Shown: positions 10,903-21,185, counted from the first letter of the stretch. The stretch: 64,000 nucleotides of DNA from Lytechinus variegatus (GCF_018143015.1 NC_054743.1:34373934-34437933), one strand, 5' to 3'. The notes: generated from the letters alone by a model not told the origin. Translations and numbers: made by a program.

Positions 10903-11149
10903 ACTTCGTTCGTGTAAGTTCATATTTACTAAATTAGATTAATGAATTTAACACGGGTTGAACTTAGATTTTCAAATATGAACCCTTTGCTTCATTTTCA
11001 TTGATAAAAGCAAGAAATTATGGTAATTTCTAACGAAATTTTCATGATGAGTTATTCCTCCCCAAAACAAGTCGTTTAAATATTCAAAGTTAAAATGAAT
11101 CGACAGGCATTTAAAACAATGAGATCAAAAGACAAAATATGAATAAAAA

Positions 11150-11221
11150 GGCACTGCCCGGATTTGAACCGGGGATCTCCTGTTTACTAGACAGGCGCTT
11201 TAACCGCTAAGCCACAGCGCC
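11150..11221 (-). tRNA. tRNA-Thr-AGT: tRNA-Thr (anticodon AGT)
   Basis: Anticodon AGT, T5 terminator abutting the 3' end (11,145-11,149). It lies in a near-perfect tandem duplicate of the 10,831 unit, including about 230 bp of class A spacer. Confidence 0.97.
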
Positions 11222-11451
11222 ACTTCGTTCTTGTAAGTTCATATTTACTAAATTAGATTAATGAATTTAACACGGGTTGAACTTAGATTTTCAAATATGA
11301 ACCCTTTGCTTCATTTTCATTGATAAAAGCAAGAAATTATGGTAATTTCTAACGAAATTTTCATGATGAGTTATTCCTCCCCCAAACAAGTCGTTTAAAT
11401 ATTCAAAGTTAAAATGAATCGACAGGCATTTAAAACAATGAGATCAAAAGA

Positions 11452-11523
11452 GGCGCTGCCCGGATTTGAACCAGGGATCTCCTGTTTACAAGACAGGCGC
11501 TTTAACCGCTAAGCCACAGCGCC
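11452..11523 (-). tRNA. tRNA-Thr-TGT: tRNA-Thr (anticodon TGT), fully paired acceptor
   Basis: Anticodon TGT. The 3' acceptor strand is CAGCGCC, so position 4-69 is a G-C pair instead of the G-U of the AGT genes. T4 at 11,446-11,449. Class B flank and the G-U T-stem variant, as at 8983 and 13,243. Confidence 0.96.
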
Positions 11524-12106
11524 GATGCGATTGGAAATGCTCATAATTATTTAATTAAATTAATGAATTTAACACGGGTTGAACGTTGATTTTTCAAATA
11601 TGAACTCTTTGATTAATTTCCAAATCAACAAAAATTAGAAATTATACGGATTCATTTTAATGAACTTTTGATCATGACAATTTTGTAATGATTTATTAAC
11701 ACTGAGCATGCTTAGGGGCACTTTCTATTTGTGAAGTCTTTATTTATAAAAAAAACAGTTCACTTGATCAATGTTGCTGCCTGAAATTGGCGATTATATA
11801 CATGTGATATATTTTCTCATTTTACGTCATTAAGTACTTTATGTTTTTTAGTAAATGGAAAAACGGAAATTCAATGAAATGAAATAAGTGAGATCAATTT
11901 CCCTATATATCATGTAAACTTTATCACTTATATTTTACTCCTCCAAAAATTAGTTGTCAAATATTCAAACATCAGAAAAAAAGAAGTTGAAAAAATAATA
12001 TGCATATTCCGCCGAGAGGGGAGGGAGGGGGCTCGGAGAGAGAGGGGGTGAGAGAAAAAGTGAAGGAGAAGATAAATAAAGAGAGAGAGAAGACGACATT
12101 AAAAAA

Positions 12107-12178
12107 GGCACTGCCCGGATTTGAACCAGGGATCTCCTGTTTACAAGACAGGCGCTTTAACCGCTAAGCCACAGCGCC
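12107..12178 (-). tRNA. tRNA-Thr-TGT: tRNA-Thr (anticodon TGT)
   Basis: Anticodon TGT, G4-U69 acceptor, G-U in the T-stem, T6 terminator abutting (12,101-12,106). The class C flank leads into the second copy of the hAT-like MITE. Confidence 0.96.
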
Positions 12179-12475
12179 GCCGCGTCTATGAACTTTAATC
12201 ATTTCTTAAAAAAACATATTGAATCAAGCTGAGGATTTTCAAAAAATTAACTAGAAATTAATATCTAATTTCTTTTTAAAAAAATGATCATGGCAAGTTA
12301 TGGGCTTATATCCGACTTGATACAAGCAAATTTCAGTTACCATGGTTTCATTTCGATGCAAGCAATCCAATCGATTATTCACCAGATTGATCTTGTACCT
12401 GTTGTATTAATTGCATGTGATATTTTATCATTTTTCATTATCCAACATTTTAAAAATGATAAAAGTATCTAGGGC

Positions 12476-12681
12476 CAGTGGCGTATCTAGGAAGGGGGAC
12501 ATCTGGCCCGTGCCCCCCACCACAACAAACTCGCAAGTGAAAACCCTTTTTTTTTGCTTGTCAAATTTTGCTTGGAACAAAATGACCTAGATTCGGTAGT
12601 GAAATCTTTTTTTTTTGCTTGTCAAAATATTCTAGTACACCCCCTCCATTTTTGTTGTTGAAAATCCTGGATCCGCTATGG
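12476..12681. mobile_element. hAT-like MITE (CAGTGGCGTATCTAGG ends), copy 2
   Basis: Same termini and spacer position as 10,056-10,256, with an extra internal repeat of a TTTTTTTGCTTGTCAAA stretch. Carried by duplication of the tRNA unit. Confidence 0.7.
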
Positions 12682-12914
12682 ATATAAAGGCTCAAATTTT
12701 CTGTGAAAAGTGGAGATTGAAGTTGTCTTGAGTGTAGTGCATTATGTAAAATATACTATCCTTTTTAACTTATAAGATGCTCGTCCCAAAAGAAGTCGTT
12801 TAGATATTCAAAATTAAAATGAATAAGCAAGCAGTTGTAAGCATGATATCAAGCTGAGAGGAAAAGAGGGAGAGAAGAAGGATAGGGGGTCGAAGGACAA
12901 AATAAGAATAAAGA

Positions 12915-12986
12915 GGCACTGCCCGGATTTGAACCGGGGATCTCCTGTTTACTAGACAGGCGCTTTAACCGCTAAGCCACAGCGCC
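12915..12986 (-). tRNA. tRNA-Thr-AGT: tRNA-Thr (anticodon AGT)
   Basis: Anticodon AGT, canonical fold, class A flank (ACTTTGTTCGTGTAAG). No T4 directly at the 3' end; the first T4 is about 14 nt further. Confidence 0.96.
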
Positions 12987-13242
12987 ACTTTGTTCGTGTA
13001 AGTTCATATTTACTTTATTAGATTAATGAATTTAACACGGGTTGAACTTAGATTTTCAAATATGAACCCTTTGCTTCATTTTCATTCATTTTCATTGATA
13101 AAAGCAAGAAATTATATTAATTTTTAAAGAAATTTTCATGATGAGTTATTCCTCCCCAAAACAAGTCGTTTAAATATTCAAAGTTGAAATGAATTAACAG
13201 GCATTTAAAACAATGAGATCAAAGACAAAACAAGAATAAAGA

Positions 13243-13314
13243 GGCGCTGCCCGGATTTGAACCAGGGATCTCCTGTTTACAAGACAGGCGCTTTAACCGC
13301 TAAGCCACAGCGCC
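13243..13314 (-). tRNA. tRNA-Thr-TGT: tRNA-Thr (anticodon TGT), fully paired acceptor
   Basis: Anticodon TGT with the G4-C69 acceptor and G-U T-stem, class B flank. Together with about 220 bp of 5' flank it duplicates the 11,452 unit. Only this copy has the TTAA-flanked insertion at 13,538-14,120. Confidence 0.96.
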
Positions 13315-13537
13315 GATGCGATTGGAAATGCTCATAATTATTTAATTAAATTAATGAATTTAACACGGGTTGAACGTTAATTTTCAAATATGAACTCTTT
13401 GATTAATTTCCAAATCAACAAAAATTAGAAATTATACGGATTCATTTTAATGAACTTTTGATCATGACAATTTTGTAATGATTTATTAACACTGAGCATG
13501 CTTAGGGGCACTTTCTATTTGTGAAGTCTTTATTTAA

Positions 13538-14120
13538 AGGGGAATGAAACCTTTGGAACAAATAGGCTTGTGTAGAAACAGAAAAATCAAAGAATAAGAA
13601 TAAAAAAGTTTGAGAAAAATCGGACAAATAATGAGAAAGTTATGAGCATTTGAATATTGCAATCACTAGTGCTATGGAGATCCTCCCATTGGCAATGCGA
13701 CAAGGATGTGTGATGTCACTGATGAACAACTTTCCCTTTGGTGGACTATAAAATACCCTTAAAATGTCTCTTTTTGCTTTTTCTTATGATGATGCAAACT
13801 CTTTATCCATGATGTATTCTTAAAAAATATGTATTACATGCCCTCATGTAGAAAGAACACATGATCTATGGATAGATGTGATAAAAGAGGCAATTCAAGT
13901 GAAATATATACTAAAGTAATGGGGAGAGTTGTTCATCAGTGACTTCACACATCTTTGTCGCGTTGCCAATTTGCTATCTCCATAGCATTAGTGATCGCAA
14001 TATTCAAATGCTCATAACTTTCTCATTATTTGTCCCATTTTTCTCAAACTTTTGTTGATCTGTTTCTTTGATTTTTCTGTTTTCACACAAGCTATCTTGT
14101 TCCAATGGTTTCATTCTCCT
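13538..14120. mobile_element. piggyBac-like MITE, 583 bp, in the tRNA array
   Basis: Terminal inverted repeats start AGGGGAATGAAACC and end GGTTTCATTCTCCT. The arms (about 200 bp) contain GAGAAAGTTATGAGCATTTG and its complement. TTAA lies on both sides (13,534-13,537 and 14,121-14,124). The paralogous spacer at about 9270 reads TATTTAAAAACAG without it, an empty site. TTAA target duplication is the mark of piggyBac transposition. No transposase inside. Confidence 0.88.
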
Positions 14121-14498
14121 TTAAAAACAGTTCACTTGATCAATGTTACTGCCTGAAATTGGCGATTATATACATGTGATAAATTTTCTCATTTTACGTC
14201 ATTAAGTACTTTATATGTTTTTTAATAAATGGAAAAAAAAATAAATTCAATCAAATGAAATAAGGGAAATCAATTGAATTCCCCATTGCATCACGGTGAA
14301 CTTTATTACTTTTACTTTACTTCTCCAAAAAAAAATAGTTATCAAATATTAAACAGAAAAAGAAAATTGGAAAAAAATATAATATGCTTATTTCGCTGAA
14401 AGGGGAGGGAGGGGACTTGGAGAGAGAGGGGGTGAGAGAGAAAAAGTGAAAGAAAGATAAATAGAGAGAGGGGGGGGGAGAGGACGAAATAAAAAAAA

Positions 14499-14554
14499 GC
14501 AGTGCCCGGATTTGAACCGGGAATCTCCTGCGTTAACTGCGAAGCCACAGCGCC
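14499..14554 (-). pseudogene. tRNA-Thr pseudogene lacking the anticodon arm
   Basis: The T-arm and both acceptor strands are kept, but about 16 nt are missing, including the anticodon loop and one side of its stem (plus strand reads CTCCTGCGTTAACTGCGAAG). The D-arm has further changes. T-run and purine-rich tract downstream are normal, so the deletion struck an otherwise standard unit. It cannot act as a tRNA. Confidence 0.92.
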
Positions 14555-14888
14555 GCTGCGATTGCGAAAGTTAGATATTACTTTTGAAAAAAACACTGAA
14601 TCAAACTAAGGATTTTCAAATTTGACGTAATTTTTTTTATTTCCATATTGATAAATAACTAGAAATTAATATATAATTTCTTTTTAAAGACGTTGATCAT
14701 GACAGGCCATGGGCTTGTATCCGACTTCATACATTCAAGCAGTTAAGTCTCCATCCATGTAGTTCTTATATATAAGCAGTCCACTTGATTATTCACCTGA
14801 TTTACCTTGTACCTGTTGTATTAATTGCATGTGATATTTTATCAATTTTCATTGTCAAAAATTTCAAATACGAAAAAATACTTAAGGC

Positions 14889-15044
14889 CAGTGGTGGATC
14901 CAGGTGGGGGCACATTCGGCTCGTGCCCCCCCCCCTTGAGAGGCACAACAAACTCGCAAGTGAAAACCTTTTTTTGTTTGTCCAATTTTTCATGGAACAA
15001 AATCGCCCCTCCATTTTTTGTTGAAAATCCTTGATCCGCCATGG
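14889..15044. mobile_element. hAT-like MITE (CAGTGGTGGATCCAGG end), copy 3
   Basis: Shorter copy of the spacer MITE with ends CAGTGGTGGATCCAGGTGG and TTGATCCGCCATGG. Same spacer position as copies 1 and 2. Confidence 0.65.
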
Positions 15045-15084
15045 ATATAGGCTTATATTTTCTGTGGAAGAAATGGAGAATGAA

Positions 15085-15597
15085 CTATAATAAACAAATA
15101 TATCAGGCTTTGAGAAAGTATAGTGGAATTATTTATCCGAGGTTGGTCTGGCAATTACTATAGTAATATAGTAGCTTTGCCAGTCCAACCGAGGATTGAT
15201 AATTTCCACTATGCTTTCGAATGAAACGCCTGATATATTTGTTTTATATCCTACTTTTAATATTTTATAACCAAAATCTATGCGCTGAGCTTGCAAAGTC
15301 CGGTTACTTGCGTTGAATTACCTACTTTTCTCCGAGCCACCGCGCTCAGCGGAACGCAGATTAGTGCCTGCGCCGACGCATCACAGGACTTGCCCGGGAG
15401 AGAGAGCGCGCTTGCCGGTGCGCCCGAGAGTTTAGCTAAATATCCAGTTTTGTGAAATAATCACGTCAGACCTCGATATATCCCAAAAATATATCGAGAT
15501 CTGACGTCACGCAACGTCATAGTTGAAATATATTCTGTCACATGATGCTATTTGAACCAATCACTATACAGGATCCAATCTATGTAGGATATAAAAG
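15085..15597. mobile_element. Palindrome-bearing insertion in the tRNA spacer
   Basis: Compared with the paralogous spacer at about 12,715, roughly 510 bp are inserted between GGAGAATGAA and AGAAGTTGTCTTGAG. The left part is a hairpin of about 70-bp arms (ATATATCAGGC..TCCGAGGTTGGTCTGGCAA against its complement, 15,095-15,240). The right end GTAGGATATAAAAG is the complement of internal TTTTATATCCTAC at 15,244-15,256. The middle (15,290-15,420) is GC-rich. Probably a non-autonomous DNA transposon; family not recognised. Confidence 0.6.
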
Positions 15598-15815
15598 AAG
15601 TTGTCTTGAGTGTTGCGCATTGCATGTATATCCTTTATAACTTCTGAGTTGTTCCTCCCAAAAGAAGTCGTTTAGATTTTCAAAATTAAAACGAATAAAC
15701 AAGCAATTGTAAAGCAATATTATCAATATGGATATCAAGCTGGGAGAAAAAGAGGGAGAAGGGAAGAAGGGGGGGGGGGGGGTGAACATGTTGAAGGACA
15801 AAATGAGAATAAAGA

Positions 15816-15886
15816 GGCACTGCCCGGATTTGAACCGGGGATCTCCTGTTTACAAGACAGGCGCTTTAACGCTAAGCCACAGCGCC
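15816..15886 (-). tRNA. tRNA-Thr-TGT: tRNA-Thr (anticodon TGT), 71 nt, D-loop deletion
   Basis: Anticodon TGT, but one base of the D-loop is lost (TTAGCGTTAA in place of TTAGCGGTTAA). This removes one of the two conserved G residues (G18/G19) that contact the T-loop. Stems are otherwise intact. It may be a recent pseudogene. Confidence 0.85.
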
Positions 15887-16206
15887 GCTTCGACTATGAA
15901 CTTTAATTATTACTTTAAAAAAAAATTGAATCCAGCTGAGGATTTTCAAATTTGAAATCATTTCTTCATTTCCATATTGACAATTAACTAGAAATTAATA
16001 TCTAATTTCTTTAAAAAATGATCATGACAAGTTTAATGGGCTTATATTCGACTTGCAAGCAATTTCAGTTTCCATGGTTTCAATTCGATGCAAGCAGTCC
16101 ACTTGATTATTCACCAGATTAACCTTGTACCTGTTTTATTAACTGCATGTGATGTTTTATCAATTTTCATTATCAACCATTTTAGATAGATAAAAGTATG
16201 TAGGAC

Positions 16207-16287
16207 CAGTGGCGTACCCAGGAAGGGGCACATTCGGTCCGTGCCACTCCCCCCTCCACCCCCTTTGAGAGAGACAAAAAAATCGCT
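16207..16287. mobile_element. hAT-like MITE fragment, copy 4 (left part only)
   Basis: Begins CAGTGGCGTACCCAGGAAGG and runs to AAATCGC, where it fuses to the half tRNA at 16,284. Truncated by that junction. Confidence 0.65.
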
Positions 16288-16309
16288 TTAACCGCTAAGC
16301 CACAGCGCC
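16284..16309 (-). pseudogene. tRNA-Thr 5' half (truncated pseudogene)
   Basis: Only the 5' acceptor strand and D-arm remain (plus strand CGCTTTAACCGCTAAGCCAC then AGCGCC). The break overlaps the end of the MITE fragment at a shared CGC, which indicates a deletion or unequal exchange between the MITE and the next tRNA. Confidence 0.9.
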
Positions 16310-16928
16310 GCTGTGCTTTTTGTTCGGTAATTACATTCATAAATAAATAAATCAAACACGGTTGAATGTGAATTTTCAATTTTGAACTCATTCCTTTATT
16401 TCCATATTAACATGAAAATATATTAATGTATTTTCTTTATGAAATTTACATTATGAATATCATTGGATTATGTTTCCCAACTCAAGTAGTCCACTTGATT
16501 ATTCATTTGATTAATATTTTTTTTTCTTCGTGTTGTATGCTATCGCATATGATATCTATTCATTTTTCTATGTCAAATGGAAAAAAAAAATCTATAGGCT
16601 TATGTTTTATCTGATAAAAGTAAAATTGAATCAATTGAATCACGAATATGCTATTAAGAGTAATTATATCAAATTCTCTGTGATGATGTTGCGAAGAAGA
16701 AATGATACATCTTGTATCTTATTGTATCTATAGCATATCTTTTATAACTTATAAATTATTCTTCCACAAAATAAGTTGTCCAAAATATATATATCCAAAT
16801 TTAAAATGAATAAACAAAAAGTAAAAAATGTATATATCATGTAATTGAACCGAAAAGAAGAGAGAGGTCAGAGGAGAAGAAAGAAAAGGAGAGACAGAGG
16901 GTAAAACAGAGAAGAACCAAAAAAAGTA

Positions 16929-17000
16929 GGCACTGCCCGGATTTGAACCGGGGATCTCCTGTTTACTAGACAGGCGCTTTAACCGCTAAGCCACAGCGCC
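16929..17000 (-). tRNA. tRNA-Thr-AGT: tRNA-Thr (anticodon AGT)
   Basis: Anticodon AGT, canonical, T7 three bases past the 3' end (16,919-16,925). The 5' flank GGTGCGATTACAGTT is class D and opens the first higher-order block. Equivalents are at 19,121 and 22,149, all AGT. Confidence 0.97.
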
Positions 17001-17652
17001 GGTGCGATTACAGTTGTCGATAATTGCTGAAACAAATGATTGAATCAGAGGAGGGTTTGATGTGGAGTTTAAATTTTGAAATCATTGCCTTATGATATCC
17101 ATACTGATGAATAAGCATAAATTAATTTAACTTCTTGATTAAATTTCGATCATGACCATTCAATGACTTACAAAAGGAAGTTTGATGCAAGCAGGCTACT
17201 TCATTACTCACCTAATTAATCATGATTATGTCTGCTTGCCTGCCGTATATAGGCTATGTTGCATATTGTTTTTATTTTTTTCATTCTACCAATATTATCA
17301 CATACAACTATATTTTCTGTGCAAAATGGAAATTGAATTAATCAAATTAAGATAAATCAAATAAAATTCTTTACTATAATCATGTATACTATATCCTTCA
17401 AAGATTCCGATTTATTCCTCCCAAAGTAAGTGACAAATATTCAATCTTAACAATGAGTTTGAAACAATGTCATCTGTCATCTTCAGCTCTTCTTCAGAAG
17501 AGCCGAAGAAGCGTCCCGGATCGGACGTGAAACTGTCCTCTGTTTCATTCAAAGTAAGACCAGATGAATAGATTTATTTTTTTCCCAACGTAATATCATC
17601 TTTAGTTGGGCTGCAAGAAGAGAGGAATGGGGGAACGAAACTGAATAAAAAA

Positions 17653-17724
17653 GGCACTGCCCGGATTTGAACCGGGGATCTCCTGTTTACAAGACAGGCG
17701 CTTTAACCGCTAAGCCACAGCGCC
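17653..17724 (-). tRNA. tRNA-Thr-TGT: tRNA-Thr (anticodon TGT)
   Basis: Anticodon TGT, T6 abutting (17,647-17,652). The class E flank (GCTGTGAATAAAATTGACG) is shared with the genes at 19,846, 20,336, 22,870, 23,382 and 24,356. Confidence 0.97.
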
Positions 17725-17862
17725 GCTGTGAATAAAATTGACGATTGACATAATAAAACATCAATGCCTGTAAATATTTTTATCTTCCAGTTTAGCTTCT
17801 CCAAGATTAGTAGTCAATGTCAAATAACAAAACACGAGAAATTGGAAACAAATAGATTTCCA

Positions 17863-18115
17863 GGGGGTGCTGCGTGTATCATTATCCATAGGCAGCACCC
17901 CCAAGATTCTGGGAGATGTATAAAAATTGAAAAACGGAACCGAAATGACCTTAATTTTGTAGTGATATCGTTTCATTATTTTTTTTTCCTTTTTCAAATT
18001 TCTCGGGTACCAATCAATTTGACTTCCATTTTGATGTGAAAACCTTTTTTTTTTCCTTTTTTATTTTCAAATTTATTCAGCACCCTCAGTAAAAAATGTT
18101 TCCAAGGCCCTGACA
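17863..18115. mobile_element. Class E spacer MITE, hairpin-bearing
   Basis: A GGGGGTGCTGC / GCAGCACCCCC hairpin with an 18-nt loop (17,863-17,902) opens it. It ends in TTCAGCACCCTCAG and AAGGCCCTGACAG, which corresponds to the right terminus of the fuller copies at 20,613-20,904 and 23,652-23,952. Sister copies lie at 20,056-20,301 and 23,080-23,330, and a shortened one at 24,565-24,720. Confidence 0.6.
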
Positions 18116-18153
18116 GAGAGAGAGAGTGGGGGGGGGGGAATAAAAAGTAAGAA

Positions 18154-18225
18154 GGCGCTGCCCGGATTTGAACCGGGGATCTCCTGTTTACAAGACAGGC
18201 GCTTTAACCGCTAAGCCACAGCGCC
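18154..18225 (-). tRNA. tRNA-Thr-TGT: tRNA-Thr (anticodon TGT), fully paired acceptor
   Basis: Anticodon TGT, G4-C69 acceptor. Class A flank (ACTTCGTTTTACTAC), the same flank type that carries AGT genes in the left half of the cluster. Confidence 0.97.
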
Positions 18226-18474
18226 ACTTCGTTTTACTACATGCATATTTACTTAATTAATTTAATGAATTCAACAAGGGTTGAACGTTGATTTCCGAAT
18301 ATGAACTCTTTGCTTTATTTTCATATGAACAAAATCAGAAATTATATTGATTTTTAATGAAATTTTCATGATGAGTTTCTTCTCCCCAAAACAAGTCGTT
18401 TAAATATTCAAAAATTAAAATGAATTAACAAGCATTTAAAACAATGAGATCGAAAGACAAAATAAGAATAAAGA

Positions 18475-18546
18475 GGCAGTGCCCGGATTTGAACCGGGGA
18501 TCTCCTGTTTACAAGACAGGCGCTTTAACCGCTAAGCCACAGCGCC
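18475..18546 (-). tRNA. tRNA-Thr-TGT: tRNA-Thr (anticodon TGT) with acceptor mismatch
   Basis: Anticodon TGT. The 3' acceptor strand reads CACTGCC, which makes a C5-C68 mismatch. Everything else is canonical. Class F flank (GCTGCGTTGATGTACG), shared with the intact gene at 21,512. Possibly weakened. Confidence 0.9.
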
Positions 18547-19120
18547 GCTGCGTTGATGTACGTCAGTAATTACATAAAGGAAAACATTGAATCAAACTGA
18601 GGATTTTCAAATTTGAACTCGCTGTGTTATTTTTTATATTGATAGATAACTTGAAATTAATTTAATTTCTTTATCGCCTGTTTATGAAATTTTGATGACA
18701 ATTCGATGGCTTATCTAGCTTGATACAAGCAGTTCAGTTCAAATGGTTACAGTATATTCAGTTTGATAAAAGCATTATTCACCTGGTTAATCTTGTTTCT
18801 ACCTGTTGCTGTTGCACATGGTATTTTATTAATTTTCAGTATCAAACATAGGCTTATATTTTCTGCACAAATTGAGGTTGAACCTATCGAATTTAGAACT
18901 ACGAAATTAAGACAATTGATTTTTTTTACTGTCATGACTATAGCATGTATACTATCCTCAGTGACTTCTGAGTTACCTCCCCGAAACAAGTCGTTGAAAA
19001 ATAAAACAAGCAGTTGAAATCAATATTATATACATGGGCATCAAATCAATCTGAGAGGAAACGAGAGAGGGAGGAATTGGGAAAAGAGAGAGAAGACCCC
19101 CCCCAAAAAAAAAAAAAATA

Positions 19121-19192
19121 GGCACTGCCCGGATTTGAACCGGGGATCTCCTGTTTACTAGACAGGCGCTTTAACCGCTAAGCCACAGCGCC
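19121..19192 (-). tRNA. tRNA-Thr-AGT: tRNA-Thr (anticodon AGT)
   Basis: Anticodon AGT, canonical, long T-run downstream (A-rich on plus, about 19,105-19,118). Class D flank; opens block 2. Confidence 0.97.
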
Positions 19193-19845
19193 GGTGCGAT
19201 TACAGTTATCGATAATTGCTGAAACAAATGATTGAATCAAAGGAGGGTTTGATGTGGAGTTTAAATTTTGAAATCATTGCTTTATGATATCCATACTGAT
19301 GAATAAGCATAAATTAATTTAACTTCTTGATTAAATTTCGATCATGACCATTCAATGACTTACAAAAGGAAGTTTGATGCAAGCAGGCTACTTCATTACT
19401 CACCTAATTGATAATGTCTGCTTGCCTGCCGTAGGCTATGTTGCATATTGTTTTTATTTTTTTCATTCTACCACTGTATCACATAAAATACAAAATTATA
19501 TGCCTATATTTTCTGTGCAAAAGGGAAATTGAATTAATCAAATAAAGATGAATCAAATAAATTTTTTTACTATATAATCATGTATACTATATCCTTCAAA
19601 GATTCCGATTTATTCCTCCCAAAGTAAGTGATAAATATTCAATATTAACAAAGAGTTTGAAACAATGTCATCTGTCATCTTCAGCTCTTCTTCAGAAAAG
19701 CCGAAGAAACGTCCCGGATCAGACGTGAAACTGTCCTCTGTTTCAATCAAAGTAAGACCAGATGAATAGATTTATTTTTTCCATCGTAATGTCATCTATA
19801 GTTGGGCTGCAAAAAGAGAGGGATGGGGGAACGAAACAGAAAAAA

Positions 19846-19917
19846 GGCACTGCCCGGATTTGAACCGGGGATCTCCTGTTTACTAGACAGGCGCTTTAAC
19901 CGCTAAGCCACAGGGCC
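19846..19917 (-). tRNA. tRNA-Thr-AGT: tRNA-Thr (anticodon AGT) in a TGT-type unit, acceptor mismatch
   Basis: Loop CTAGTAA (anticodon AGT at plus 19,882-19,884), but the surrounding class E spacer is that of TGT genes, and its block equivalents at 17,653 and 22,870 are TGT. The 5' acceptor strand is GGCCCTG, giving a C4-U69 mismatch. T6 terminator abuts. Confidence 0.92.
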
Positions 19918-20055
19918 GCTGTGAATAAAATTGACGATTGACATAATAAAACATCAATGCCTGTAAATATTCTTATCTTCCAGTTTAGCTCTCCCAAGAT
20001 TAGTAGTCAATTTCAAATAACAAAACACGAGAAATTGAAAACAAATAGATTTCCC

Positions 20056-20301
20056 GGGGGTGCTGCGTGTATCATTATCCATAGGCAGCACCCCCGAGAT
20101 TCTGGGAGATGTATAAAAATTGAAAAACGGAACCGAAATGACCTTAATTTTGTAGTGATATCGTTTTATTATTTTTTTCCTTTTTCAAATTTCTCGGGTA
20201 CCAATCAATTTGACTTCCATTTTGATGTGAAAACCTTTTTTTTCTTTTACTTTTCAAATTTATTCAGCACCCTCAGTAAAAGAATGTTTCCAAGGCCCTG
20301 A
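20056..20301. mobile_element. Class E spacer MITE, block 2 copy
   Basis: Hairpin GGGGGTGCTGC / GCAGCACCCCC at 20,056-20,095, then the same interior as the 17,863 copy, ending CAAGGCCCTGACAG. About 250 bp. Confidence 0.6.
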
Positions 20302-20335
20302 CAGAGAGAGAGTGGGGGGGAATAAAAAATAAGAA

Positions 20336-20407
20336 GGCGCTGCCCGGATTTGAACCGGGGATCTCCTGTTTACAAGACAGGCGCTTTAACCGCTAAGCCA
20401 CAGCGCC
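20336..20407 (-). tRNA. tRNA-Thr-TGT: tRNA-Thr (anticodon TGT), fully paired acceptor
   Basis: Anticodon TGT, G4-C69 acceptor, class E flank. T6 lies a few bases past the 3' end. Confidence 0.97.
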
Positions 20408-20612
20408 GCTGTGAATAATATTTGACGATTGACATAATAAAACATCAATGCCTGAAAATATTTTTATCTTCCAATTTAGCTTTTCTAAAATTAGTAGTCA
20501 ATTTCAAATAACAAAACACGAGAAATTGAAACAAATATCATCTATTACTCTGCTGAAAAAAAAAGGGAGTTGCGAGAGGGGGGTAAGTAGAAAGAGAGAG
20601 GGGGGAGGAGCG

Positions 20613-20904
20613 CATGGCCCTGGGAAGCGGGGGTGCTGAAGAAGCACCCCCAAAATTTTCCTTGAGGTGCTGCGTGTATCATTATCCATAGGCAGCACCC
20701 CTAGGTATTCTGGAAGATGTATAAAAATGGAAAAAACAGAACCAAAAATGACATTCATTTAGTAGTGATATTCTTGGGGGGGGGAGCTTTTAAAAGTTCT
20801 TGCGTACAAATTTAAATTTTGCCTCCATTTTGTAGAGAAACATTTTTTTTCTTTTCTTTTCAAATTTACTCAGCACCCCAGTAAAAATATTTCCCATGGC
20901 CCTG
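20613..20904. mobile_element. Hairpin MITE with both ends (CATGGCCCTGGGAA)
   Basis: The left end CATGGCCCTGGGAA and right end TTCCCATGGCCCTG are inverted at 12 of 14 positions. Inside the left end is a perfect hairpin GGGGGTGCT-GAAGA-AGCACCCCC (20,629-20,651), then a second, GGTGCTGC..GCAGCACC (20,666-20,701). The mirror motif CTCAGCACCCCAG lies near the right end. A sister copy is at 23,652-23,952. Confidence 0.7.
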
Positions 20905-20932
20905 AGAGAGAGACTAGAGAAAGAGAGAGAGC

Positions 20933-21115
20933 TAAAATAAAATTGTGGCGTGCGTCTGTAATCCAAGCTGTGGGGAAGTTACAAATTGATACAGAGGTTC
21001 GAGCCCTGGTCACGTCTTTCGGATGGTGACGTTAAAGGTCGGTCCCAGACGTAAATAATCATATCTGATTGATACACGTCTGACAAAAACTCAAATAGAC
21101 ACACACACACACGCA
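20933..21115 (+). repeat. tRNA-derived SINE inserted in the tRNA spacer
   Basis: A tRNA-like head (GTGGCGTGCGTCTGTAATCC, then box B GAGGTTCGAGCCC) is followed by CTTTCGGATGGTGACGTTAA, a motif I recall from marine-invertebrate SINEs, and a (CA)n tail. The paralogous spacer at about 23,970-23,990 lacks the insert, so this is a presence/absence difference between units. Confidence 0.65.
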
Positions 21116-21185
21116 AGAGAGAGACGAGAGAGTGAGAGAGAGACTATAGAGAAAGGGGAGGGGGGGAATGACAAAATTAAAAGAA

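Larger units (their letters stand above)
16929..19120. repeat. Higher-order tRNA block 1 (AGT-TGT-TGT-TGT)
   Basis: Gene starts 16,929, 17,653, 18,154 and 18,475 have spacings of 724, 501 and 321 bp. They recur in block 2 (725, 490, then an inserted 850-bp unit, 326) and in part in block 3 (721, 512). Flanks correspond class by class (D, E, A, F), so the blocks are segmental tandem duplicates of about 2.2 kb. Confidence 0.85.
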
